Shown here one piece after another: positions 60,401-64,000 of a stretch of DNA of 64,000 bases. Every line of letters starts with the position of its first letter. The first letter of the stretch is position 1. The stretch comes from Lutjanus erythropterus (Eukaryota; Chordata; Actinopteri; Lutjaniformes; Lutjanidae), in contig CM034608.1 of the NCBI GenBank assembly GCA_020091685.1, positions 7,041,751-7,105,750 on the forward strand, in the 5' to 3' direction. The notes under the pieces are model-generated. The model saw only the letters and a program-made list of their open reading frames with translations. It had not been told where the DNA came from and did no database searches. The translations under genes were made by a program, and so were the position numbers.

Positions 60401-61272
60401 GTCTAATACTCTAGTGAGTATGTGGCTCACAGGGTGTCATACTGTTATTATTTTGCCCATATGTAATAATGAGATACAGGGATTGGTGCGTCTAGCGGTT
60501 CACGTGGAACAGGCTTGTTTGGGATACAATCCCACATCTGCTTTGTGATTCCAGCACAAACACCTGGATATGCATACGCACAAAGACAGAAATATGCAGA
60601 CACATTCTTTCCATCAGATTTATAAAGCTGCAGTTTCGCCTGGCAGAGGAAGAGGACCCGTACCCTACGTAGATAGAAGTGTCTCATTCTAAATGAATAA
60701 AAACAAATCTTATTTCTAATTAATTATACACCACTGAAAATATATTTGTGATACATGGCTTAATTATATTCCATTTATGCTATATTCTGCCAATAAATCC
60801 TTACAAATCTTACACACTGGACTTTTAAAAACATATAGGTTGACATTTTTTATTCCTTTGTAGTTTTTTCCCCCTCAAAATGATATATAGTGACCAGGAA
60901 TATGCTAAAAATTAAGTTTGAGAATAGACACAATGAAAGGTAATATTTTGTTGACAGTGTAAAATTCAGGCATATTATATAAAACTGTAGGTGAAAACCT
61001 TTCTTTTTCAAGGCAGGTTTTGATTCAATAACGGTACTTTTCTGTAATCATTAGCCCTCTCATCCTCCCCTCTCAGATTTAACTACGGTGACCACTTCTG
61101 GGAAGTCAAAAGCAAACTGTTCAGCTGTGAATGCGGCTCTTCCCTGTGCAAGTACTCGTCGGCGGCCATGGCGTCGTTGCAGGCAGACAGCACGCCAGAG
61201 GACCAACAGCAGCCCAGCGCGTCACCTGACACCAGCTCTTCCAACAGTCCTTCCAGTCCCTCCTCACACTAA
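24464..61272 (+). CDS. ehmt1: EHMT1 / GLP histone H3K9 methyltransferase, complete, 26 coding exons
   Basis: The joined exons give 4065 nt, or 1354 residues (human EHMT1 is about 1298). With G9a (EHMT2) this nuclear enzyme uses S-adenosylmethionine to mono- and dimethylate H3 Lys9. In order: an ARKT automethylation mimic (198-201); a Pro/Ala-rich block (about 255-333); an RKKKRR basic signal (347-352); acidic segments (about 404-463); a second basic cluster (about 472-497); a Cys-rich zinc region (about 550-680); ankyrin repeats (about 783-1035) with [12 protein letters not shown] and CLHWAAFSG supplying aromatic H3K9me-reader residues; pre-SET cysteines (about 1095-1176); SET with NHMCEPN and FNYGDHFW; and post-SET C-x-C-x4-C (1307-1314). 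EHMT1 rather than EHMT2 is favoured by [24 protein letters not shown] and linkage to ssna1 and tprn. The exon 4 donor is the weakest junction. I cannot tell which teleost ehmt1 paralogue this is. Confidence 0.96.
25735..26125. repeat. MITE-like sequence in ehmt1 intron 1
   Basis: An AT-rich block with 'GATACCGTGTCGATTC', 'ATCGTGATATCG' near the left and 'AGTATCGCCATATATTG' near the right is bounded by CTAGTG words (about 25733 and 26122). It looks like a non-autonomous DNA element, but termini are too decayed for a family call. Confidence 0.4.
28119..28716. mobile_element. hAT-type non-autonomous element with perfect 8-bp TSD
   Basis: The element body is 28127-28708 (582 bp). Its left end TAGGGATGTGCCGATC and right end (reversed) TAGGGATGTCCCGATC are inverted repeats with one mismatch in 16. 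The 8-bp direct repeat GTAACAAT flanks it exactly (28119-28126 and 28709-28716). Length and TSD size fit hAT transposons. The 164-codon open frame inside has no transposase signature, so mobilisation would need an enzyme from elsewhere. Confidence 0.88.
33114..33840. mobile_element. Probable hAT-type non-autonomous element, about 727 bp
   Basis: The left end TAGAGATGTACTGACT and right end (reversed) TAGAGACGCACCAATT form diverged inverted repeats. The interior has 'TGCGTGCATGCAGTCGGCG', which I associate with a fish hAT family. Flanks GTCGCATG and GTCAAATG agree at 6 of 8 positions, suggesting an aged 8-bp duplication. More sequence with GATCGG words follows to about 33935 and may be part of a second copy. 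Confidence 0.55.
35960..36060 (+). repeat. Pyrimidine/CA-rich tract upstream of candidate alternative exon
   Basis: A run of CTCTCC and CACACA repeats directly before the ATG at 36071. It could serve as initiator-type sequence or be plain microsatellite. Confidence 0.6.
36071..36094 (+). other. Candidate alternative first coding exon of ehmt1
   Basis: ATG GAG GCC ATG AGA AGA AAG CAG is followed by gtatga, a fair donor in phase 0. It would splice in frame to exon 2 and replace MASVGPE by MEAMRRKQ. A dense pyrimidine tract lies directly upstream (about 35960-36060). Kozak context is only moderate (G at +4). No transcript evidence is available, so this remains a candidate. Confidence 0.25.
37002..37315 (+). 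mobile_element. Full-length AGCTGCAA-family MITE with aged 8-bp TSD
   Basis: Left AGCTGCAATGATTA and right (reversed) GGGGCTGCAACTAACCA are inverted ends. Flanking octamers CGTGTCAG and AGTGCCAG agree at 6 of 8 positions. 'CTCTGTGACAGTAAA', 'ACATTTGAGGACATCA' and 'GATTAGTTGATGATGAAAA' are shared with other copies. It is the most complete copy in the window. Confidence 0.7.
39400..39690 (-). repeat. AGCTGCAA-family MITE fragments before ehmt1 exon 2
   Basis: Contains 'AGCAGCAAATCCTCACA', 'GTTAATTGATTGAGAAAAT' and 'ATGATTAATTTTCTG' in minus orientation. It is adjacent to a second, partly overlapping region of similar words, and ends lie about 200 bp upstream of exon 2. Confidence 0.45.
39889..39979 (+). 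CDS. ehmt1: ehmt1 exon 2
   Basis: The acceptor tttgaacag and donor cag|gtatta bound 91 nt, leaving in phase 1. It encodes [14 protein letters not shown] and a Lys/Glu-rich, probably disordered stretch. Confidence 0.85.
40076..40599 (+). CDS. ehmt1: ehmt1 exon 3 with ARKT histone mimic
   Basis: This 524-nt exon has acceptor cttccacag and donor AAG|gtaaac. It encodes a disordered N-terminal region starting [21 protein letters not shown] parallels a conserved EHMT1 patch, and the exon ends with [12 protein letters not shown], in which A-R-K-T is the known automethylation site of the family. Confidence 0.93.
40795..41195. repeat. Tc1-family non-coding element copy, one terminus intact
   Basis: The right end 'CACATACTTTTGGCCACATA' (41168-41187) is the characteristic terminus of fish Tc1-like elements. 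The body holds 'CCACCTTGCTGGGAGG', 'CCCACTAGAGTATTAGTG' and 'CTTCCATTATGTGGACAGGG'. The left terminus is degraded. It lies in ehmt1 intron 3. Confidence 0.65.
42126..42501 (+). CDS. ehmt1: ehmt1 exon 4, Pro/Ala-rich insert (3' end uncertain)
   Basis: The acceptor cacttacag is clear. The exon starts [20 protein letters not shown], then Ser/Gln-rich sequence, then about 80 residues almost entirely Pro and Ala. To reach exon 5 in phase 1 the best donor is ttag|gtccag at 42502, which has poor intronic consensus. Other phase-1 GT sites lie earlier (for example after AAG A at about 42156 and after CAG A at about 42248) and would remove much or all of the Pro/Ala block. An in-frame TAA follows at 42520, so the exon must be spliced before it. 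Confidence 0.7.
42650..42798 (+). CDS. ehmt1: ehmt1 exon 5 (nuclear-localisation-like basic region)
   Basis: The acceptor gtgctgtag and donor cacag|gtctat bound 149 nt, phase 1 in and 0 out. It encodes [19 protein letters not shown] and [15 protein letters not shown], the most recognisable N-terminal signature of EHMT1. The donor is weak at +3. Confidence 0.92.
43750..43905 (+). CDS. ehmt1: ehmt1 exon 6 (acidic)
   Basis: The acceptor cgtcttacag and donor CAG|gtttgg bound 156 nt, phase 0 on both sides. It contains a long Glu/Ser run ([16 protein letters not shown]) matching the acidic region of the family. Confidence 0.9.
44374..44445 (+). CDS. ehmt1: ehmt1 exon 7 (acidic)
   Basis: This exon encodes [14 protein letters not shown] and ends GTESDL, with donor ttg|gtaaga. 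The acceptor is taken as gtggag|gtggga. A second in-frame AG at 44387-44388 would shorten the exon by 15 nt. Phase 0 either way. Confidence 0.85.
44561..44663 (+). CDS. ehmt1: ehmt1 exon 8 (basic cluster)
   Basis: The acceptor tctgtttcag and donor aaag|gtgatc bound 103 nt, phase 1 out. It encodes [15 protein letters not shown], then [15 protein letters not shown], a strong basic nuclear-localisation-type cluster conserved in EHMT1. Confidence 0.93.
45312..45449 (+). CDS. ehmt1: ehmt1 exon 9
   Basis: The acceptor attctgcttag and donor aaag|gtgagc bound 138 nt, phase 1 on both sides. It encodes a linker with [20 protein letters not shown], corresponding to the poorly conserved linker before the Cys-rich domain. 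Confidence 0.87.
45450..47312 (+). other. ehmt1: ehmt1 intron 9
   Basis: 1.86 kb, GT-AG. No repeat or gene recognised with confidence. A CCTCCT run lies near 46045-46064. Confidence 0.7.
47313..47590 (+). CDS. ehmt1: ehmt1 exon 10 (Cys-rich zinc region, first half)
   Basis: The acceptor ctctttgcag and donor gcc|gtgagt bound 278 nt. It encodes [24 protein letters not shown], then [20 protein letters not shown] and GFFCRA. The CxC and CCPGCGFFC cysteines form the EHMT-specific zinc-binding module. Confidence 0.96.
48077..48309 (+). CDS. ehmt1: ehmt1 exon 11 (Cys-rich zinc region, second half)
   Basis: The acceptor tcgttcag and donor gcag|gtaatc bound 233 nt, phase 2 out. It encodes [38 protein letters not shown] and ADTTSTV, nearly invariant in the family. 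Confidence 0.96.
48546..48752 (+). CDS. ehmt1: ehmt1 exon 12 (linker to ankyrin repeats)
   Basis: The acceptor gttctccag and donor gaa|gtaagt bound 207 nt, phase 2 on both sides. Ser/Thr-rich linker ending [17 protein letters not shown], the conserved lead-in to the ankyrin domain. Confidence 0.93.
48855..48937 (+). CDS. ehmt1: ehmt1 exon 13 (first ankyrin helix)
   Basis: The acceptor tttgatcag and donor ttgg|gtatgt bound 83 nt. It encodes [20 protein letters not shown] and LKKVLLML. Confidence 0.94.
49069..49175 (+). CDS. ehmt1: ehmt1 exon 14 (ankyrin)
   Basis: The acceptor cctcccag and donor caa|gtaaga bound 107 nt. It encodes [16 protein letters not shown], then [20 protein letters not shown], a canonical ankyrin unit. 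Confidence 0.96.
49590..49695 (+). repeat. LINE/SINE 3' tail in ehmt1 intron 14
   Basis: 'GACGCACTTTGGCCTGC' followed by 'TATTATATAAATAAAGCTGA' matches the kind of tail ('gcactttgg ... ctatataaataaa') seen in fish retroposons. Confidence 0.4.
50250..50372 (+). CDS. ehmt1: ehmt1 exon 15 (ankyrin)
   Basis: The acceptor cctcttcag and donor aaa|gtaaac bound 123 nt, phase 0. It encodes [19 protein letters not shown] and [16 protein letters not shown]. Confidence 0.95.
50571..50672 (+). CDS. ehmt1: ehmt1 exon 16 (ankyrin)
   Basis: The acceptor ctgctctcag and donor cag|gtcggt bound 102 nt, phase 0. It encodes [20 protein letters not shown] and ends in INCQ. Confidence 0.95.
50673..52607 (+). other. 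ehmt1: ehmt1 intron 16
   Basis: 1.94 kb, GT-AG, AT-rich. It separates two ankyrin exons. Nothing else is supported. Confidence 0.7.
52608..52712 (+). CDS. ehmt1: ehmt1 exon 17 (ankyrin, H3K9me reader Trp)
   Basis: The acceptor tttcctcag and donor aag|gttggc bound 105 nt, phase 0. It encodes [19 protein letters not shown] and [14 protein letters not shown]. The two Trp and the Glu of [12 protein letters not shown] contribute to the methyl-lysine cage of the family. Confidence 0.96.
52802..52956 (+). CDS. ehmt1: ehmt1 exon 18 (ankyrin, reader cage)
   Basis: The acceptor gttttgcag and donor cac|gtgagt bound 155 nt, phase 2 out. It encodes [20 protein letters not shown] and [18 protein letters not shown]. 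The Trp of LHWAAF is another reader-cage residue. Confidence 0.96.
53095..53259 (+). CDS. ehmt1: ehmt1 exon 19 (last ankyrin and linker)
   Basis: The acceptor tctcctcag and donor acag|gttgaa bound 165 nt, phase 2 on both sides. It encodes [20 protein letters not shown], then an Arg/Gln-rich linker. Confidence 0.94.
53506..53650 (+). CDS. ehmt1: ehmt1 exon 20 (start of pre-SET)
   Basis: The acceptor tgttcgcag and donor cag|gtgagc bound 145 nt. It encodes [20 protein letters not shown], then [19 protein letters not shown], the N-terminal part of the pre-SET domain. Confidence 0.96.
53769..53846 (+). CDS. ehmt1: ehmt1 exon 21 (pre-SET zinc cluster)
   Basis: The acceptor ggccaacag and donor aag|gtaagg bound 78 nt, phase 0. 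It encodes [20 protein letters not shown] and RCWYDK. Its cysteines bind the pre-SET zinc cluster. Confidence 0.96.
53893..53965 (+). repeat. Solo Tc1-family terminus in ehmt1 intron 21
   Basis: 'TATCCAAAAGTATGTGAACA' is a variant of the Tc1-like end seen reversed at 41168-41187. Only one end is recognised. Confidence 0.5.
54862..54930. repeat. Dispersed repeat terminus (GAGCTGGGGCG)
   Basis: 'GAGCTGGGGCGTTTCATTGA' followed by 'GTAATCGACATCATCGATTG' resembles the end of a fish MITE. No partner end was found. Confidence 0.35.
55561..55696. repeat. Two (TG)n microsatellites about 100 bp apart
   Basis: GT/TG dinucleotide tracts lie at about 55561-55588 and 55675-55693, with interruptions, in ehmt1 intron 21. 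Confidence 0.85.
55921..56475 (+). repeat. Two-copy tandem duplication, period about 323 bp, with (GACA)n
   Basis: Copy 1 starts TTTGAATTTATTAACAGTT (55922) and copy 2 TTTGAATTTATGAACAGTT (56245). Both continue through AAAATGTC and TTGGACACAGA, a GACA microsatellite, TTAAACTGTTAATAA, TTGAGCTGCTTCAGGTGTAA and CTCTGTATGA, and close with a CCAATCACC segment. The copies have diverged by substitutions and small gaps, and copy 2 is shortened. Confidence 0.8.
56946..57061 (+). CDS. ehmt1: ehmt1 exon 22 (pre-SET)
   Basis: The acceptor catgtttag and donor tcag|gtatac bound 116 nt, phase 2 out. It encodes [20 protein letters not shown], then [19 protein letters not shown] with the remaining zinc-cluster cysteines. 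Confidence 0.96.
57307..57393 (+). CDS. ehmt1: ehmt1 exon 23 (SET start)
   Basis: The acceptor gatcttccag and donor cga|gtaagt bound 87 nt, phase 2. It encodes [19 protein letters not shown] and GTFVCE. GWGVRAL is the SAM-binding GxG-type motif of SET. Confidence 0.96.
57755..57812 (+). repeat. Short MITE fragment (AGCTGCAA family)
   Basis: 'GTCAAAATTCTCTCATTC' followed by 'AAGCTTCTTAAATGTGAATA' and 'TTTTTTGGTTTTC' matches the middle of the family. Confidence 0.5.
57822..58085. repeat. MITE-like block with TTAGCCCTGGG motifs
   Basis: TAGCCCTGGG occurs at 57826, 57938 and 57997, and a variant TAGCCCTG at 57971. Related reverse-type words (CTGTGGGCTAA, CCTTGGGTTAA) lie between. The arrangement suggests a self-complementary DNA element. 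Confidence 0.5.
58226..58388 (+). repeat. tRNA-derived SINE
   Basis: Box A 'TTGCTCAGTTGGTAGAGC' (58236-58253) and box B 'GGGTTTGACTCCC' (58285-58297) are well kept. They are followed by 'TTTCCTGTCAAGTCTTCAGC' and an 'ATTAAAGGC' end. Located in ehmt1 intron 23. Confidence 0.85.
59369..59447 (+). CDS. ehmt1: ehmt1 exon 24 (SET)
   Basis: The acceptor tttgaacag and donor aag|gtaaag bound 79 nt, phase 0 out. It encodes [20 protein letters not shown] and FSLDDK. Confidence 0.95.
59621..59796 (+). CDS. ehmt1: ehmt1 exon 25 (SET catalytic core)
   Basis: The acceptor ttccctcccag and donor ttgg|gtgaga bound 176 nt, phase 2 out. It encodes [20 protein letters not shown] and PNL, the SAM-binding NHxC motif, then [20 protein letters not shown]. 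The NHMC form differs from NHHC in mammalian EHMT1 and NHLC in EHMT2. Confidence 0.97.
59797..61076 (+). other. ehmt1: ehmt1 intron 25
   Basis: 1.28 kb, GT-AG, AT-rich. Nothing else is recognised. Confidence 0.7.
61077..61272 (+). CDS. ehmt1: ehmt1 exon 26 (SET end, post-SET, stop)
   Basis: The acceptor cccctctcag opens the last exon. It encodes [20 protein letters not shown] and SSLC. The Tyr lines the catalytic site and the Phe of DHF is at the Phe/Tyr switch position expected for a mono/dimethylase. C-x-C-x4-C is the post-SET zinc site. A Ser/Pro/Gln-rich tail ends with TAA at 61270-61272. Confidence 0.96.
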
Positions 61273-62475
61273 GCTTCGCTACATGTACACAGCTGACGGA
61301 CACACAGGGACGCCTGTCTCCATCCACCCCGAACTTTTATCAGTGGACTTGTACTATATCTCCACTTCACATTAAAACCATGGACCATCGACTTTCTTGA
61401 GAACCCGTAAAAGGCGGTCACACAGAACCAGATGCACAATCAAATCCCGGAGGAACTCACTGCTCCATTATTTCACCTTGTGTAACATGAACAGCAGGGG
61501 GCAGCGACGTCACAGGGACAATAAAAAACAGTCTTCACATTTCATACATAACTTTACAGGGAAGGAGAACCGTGCATTTTGTTTTGTTTTTTGTCTTTTT
61601 TTAAGATCGGTTGATATTGTCAAAAGGCTTTTCTTAAAAAGTCATGATCAAGGATTTCTGGGGTCGGGGATGAGGGTATCGTTGTCTTTTGCAAAGACAA
61701 CCTCAGCGTTCAGCTGGGTTTAAACTTGTTTGACCTTTGCGGTCATTTATCATCAACCATTCCAGCAAAATTAGCTGATAAATATTGAATTATTTTGCCA
61801 CTTCTTTGTGTCACTTCCATCTTTGTTGCTGTGTTTGAACAGACATGTCCAACATTTGCTTCCATAGTTTATTAATTGATGAAGTAACCGAAATTATATG
61901 AAAGACAAAGAAACGGTGCAAAAATTGGACAGTTTCTTTTAATTTGCTACTCAAGTGAGTAAAGATTGTCTGATACAAAGATGCTGTACCATTCCTCAAA
62001 AATGAGGTGTTTCTAGCCTGAATAAATTTGCTGATCTTATTATTAAGCATGTCAGATATTTTGCCACAGTTGTTGGAGAATTGATTAAACTGAAATTGAG
62101 GTAGAAAACAAACATGAAAATGGTGCTGACAAAGGTTTTTACTTTTGTTTTCATTTTTATTACCGAAGTGAACATAGTTTGTAAAATAAGAGAATGTTTT
62201 AAGTTTTTTTATGGTTTAATTTTAACTCCAGTTTTCTAATCGTAGTTACTGTAGGTAGGTTGTTTTTAATTTTGATTCATTTTGCCGACAGAAGCCAACC
62301 CGTCTTTTTAAATGTTGTTAGTAAAGCAGTGACTGTTGTGCAAAGTCTTGAAAGGTATAAATGAAAAAAGTTATAAAAATGCACTTCCATAATGTTCTGT
62401 TACATATTTCTGGACCGTGAACCATCCATCTAATTGGTTGTATCTTTTTCAATAAATTTACTACTAATGCATTTA
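61273..62475 (+). other. ehmt1: ehmt1 3' UTR
   Basis: AT-rich non-coding sequence follows the stop with poly(A) signals AATAAA at 61520-61525, 62021-62026 and 62451-62456. The last is the most likely main site, as it lies in a T-rich context and no further gene sequence follows. No repeat element is recognised inside it. Confidence 0.6.
62451..62456 (+). promoter_or_regulatory. ehmt1: Probable distal ehmt1 poly(A) signal
   Basis: AATAAA lies 1.18 kb past the stop, followed by T/GT-rich sequence. Upstream AATAAA copies at 61520 and 62021 could give shorter 3' UTRs. Confidence 0.5.
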
Positions 62476-62479
62476 TTCT

Positions 62480-64000
62480 GACAGGCTTTACTTGTTGCAG
62501 TTTTTCTTGGAAGTCAAGCCTGTTTGCTACAATGTTACTTAAACATGTTGGTGTAGAATTGACACATCACTTTCTCCAGCTCTGTCATTTTGCAGATTTC
62601 CTTCAGGTCCAGGGAGAGATTGCTTTTTAGCTCCTTATCTTGTCAACCACAAACACATTACTGGAAGATCTTCAAACCGGAGCCTGCAGTCATTTTGACC
62701 CTACACGAACCGAGCAGCAGCTCAGTTTTGACAGACGGGCCCAGGGCCCGGCGCTGAAATACTTGAGCAGCTGTGGCATCTGAGCTGCTGACACTTCCCA
62801 CACTCTTTGCTTTAATGAGTTTAGACTTTCAAAGCCTCTCGTTTGTGCTGTGGTTTTAGAGAGCTGCTGAAGAGCTCATTTCAAACAGATAGAAACTACA
62901 AGTAGAGAGTGATGGAAGTAGTAGTAATACCATAATCATTAAAATTTCTCCGTTAAACGTAAAACATAATAAAAGTACTCATCATTAAAGGTCCTTCACA
63001 CCTTTGGTTTCAGGATAGTGCAGACATGTACAAAATGTGCCTGATTTGCCTGTTAAGGCAGGATAACTTGAAGCGGTCTACCGTGATCACAGGTCTAATC
63101 AGCAGGAAACACGTGGAGAAACACATGCGTGGGTGTGCAGAGCCTTTAAAGTGTACTACATGTTACTGTATCAACAATACAGATCCACAAAGTTGTACTT
63201 AAACTGACTTGGTGGCCACACTAGTAACTGTGGGGTTATATTTAGATAACAGGGATAGATGTTAGACCTAATATTTTTAAGCACTGACCACAAAGTCCCT
63301 AAATTTGGTAGCCCAGATGAAACATGGAAAGAAAATACAGAAAAGGCAGTTCAGGGGCGGCCCTATAGCTCAGCTGGTGGAGCGTCTTCCCCATGTACTG
63401 AGGCTGTTAGTCCTCTGCAGCAGCCGCTGGTTCAACTCCCGCCTGCGGCCCTTTGCTGCATGTCATCCCCCCTGTCTTCACCCTGTTTCCTGTCTGCTCT
63501 TCAGCTGTCCTGTCCAATAAAGGCAAAAACGGCCCAAAAACATATCTTAAAAAGAAAAAAGAAAAGGCAGTTTAATACAACTTAACACAGCCTTCCTTTC
63601 AGCAATGTCCACTTTCCCCATGAATTGTGATGTGGTGCTTCCTGCTTCCATTCACTCCAATTTTTGTTGCTGTCTCGTTTTTTCACAGTCTGTCTTGTAT
63701 GTTATCTACTTCTTCTTTAAGGAACACATTAGTAGGCTACTAGGTCTAGTAAACCACTACTTAAGTAGCACTGACATATCTGTGATGAGCTGGCGACAAG
63801 AACTGTTTGCTTTTTTCCAAGAATGTTGAGCTAAAAGGCACAAAGGAATCAGAATGTTTGTGGAACTGTAACGTGTCGGCAGTAGCTGGCAGTATGGGGA
63901 TATAACTTGGTCATAACAGAGTGCTACCTACATGGAATATTTGAGAGTAACTTTTTGAGGTTGCCTGACTGCTTCCCGCCTCTCTGCAATTGACTTCAAT
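62480..64000. other. Intergenic sequence downstream of ehmt1
   Basis: No coding exon supported. Contains the SINE at 63352 and otherwise unremarkable AT-rich sequence. The gene expected next by human synteny (CACNA1B) is not visible here. Confidence 0.55.
63339..63572 (+). mobile_element. Young tRNA-derived SINE with perfect 13-bp TSD
   Basis: The SINE body is 63352-63559. A perfect direct repeat AGAAAAGGCAGTT flanks it (63339-63351 and 63560-63572). Box A 'TAGCTCAGCTGGTGG' (63366-63380) and box B 'GGTTCAACTCC' (63429-63439) form an internal polymerase III promoter. The 3' part has 'TTTCCTGTCTGCTCTTCAGC' and 'CAATAAAGGC', then an A-rich tail. Such elements are copied by a partner LINE. Confidence 0.92.

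Noticed and set aside
63352..63440. Possible functional tRNA gene (A and B boxes)
   Set aside because: Part of a SINE with target duplications and a retroposon tail. The acceptor stem and anticodon arm do not form a proper tRNA.
1..64000. Novel defence, biosynthetic or viral system
   Set aside because: The coding content is fully explained by three conserved vertebrate genes plus decayed transposable elements. No retroviral gag/pol/env or other viral signature was recognised.

Overview
The window is vertebrate nuclear DNA, almost certainly from a teleost fish. It has GT-AG introns, AT-rich non-coding sequence with CpG-rich promoters, tRNA-derived SINEs, hAT-like MITEs and degraded Tc1/mariner copies of fish type. 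Three protein-coding genes could be reconstructed exon by exon, with splice phases that agree throughout. No prokaryotic, viral or plasmid system is visible.

Layout: (1) 1-7789 looks like the end of a long intron of taperin (tprn), whose large first exon would lie left of the window. (2) 7790-10360 (+) holds the last three coding exons of tprn, beginning at a KISF protein-phosphatase-1 docking motif. A 3' UTR follows, probably reaching about 15.05 kb, and an 875-bp MITE with nested palindromes lies in it. (3) 15668-19025 (-) is a complete three-exon ssna1 gene (114 aa), convergent with tprn. (4) 19026-24463 is intergenic and full of repeat fragments, including a broken Tc1-like transposase. 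(5) 24464-61272 (+) is a complete ehmt1 (GLP histone H3K9 methyltransferase) gene modelled as 26 coding exons and 1354 aa. It has a 15.4-kb first intron and a 3' UTR ending near 62.47 kb. (6) 62480-64000 has no gene but contains a young SINE with perfect target-site duplications.

The three genes do not form a pathway. EHMT1 writes H3K9me1/me2 in chromatin, SSNA1 is a microtubule and centrosome coiled-coil protein, and taperin is a PP1- and actin-associated stereocilium protein. Their grouping is conserved synteny with human 9q34.3, where TPRN and SSNA1 are also convergent neighbours and EHMT1 lies on the same band.

The most interesting leads are: a Pro/Ala-rich low-complexity block of about 80 residues in ehmt1 exon 4 with a weak donor; a phase-compatible candidate alternative first exon at 36071; the conserved ARKT histone-mimic site; the palindromic MITE in the tprn 3' UTR; and a set of non-autonomous hAT-like elements, some with recognisable 8-bp duplications. 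I did not find a convincing new biological system.
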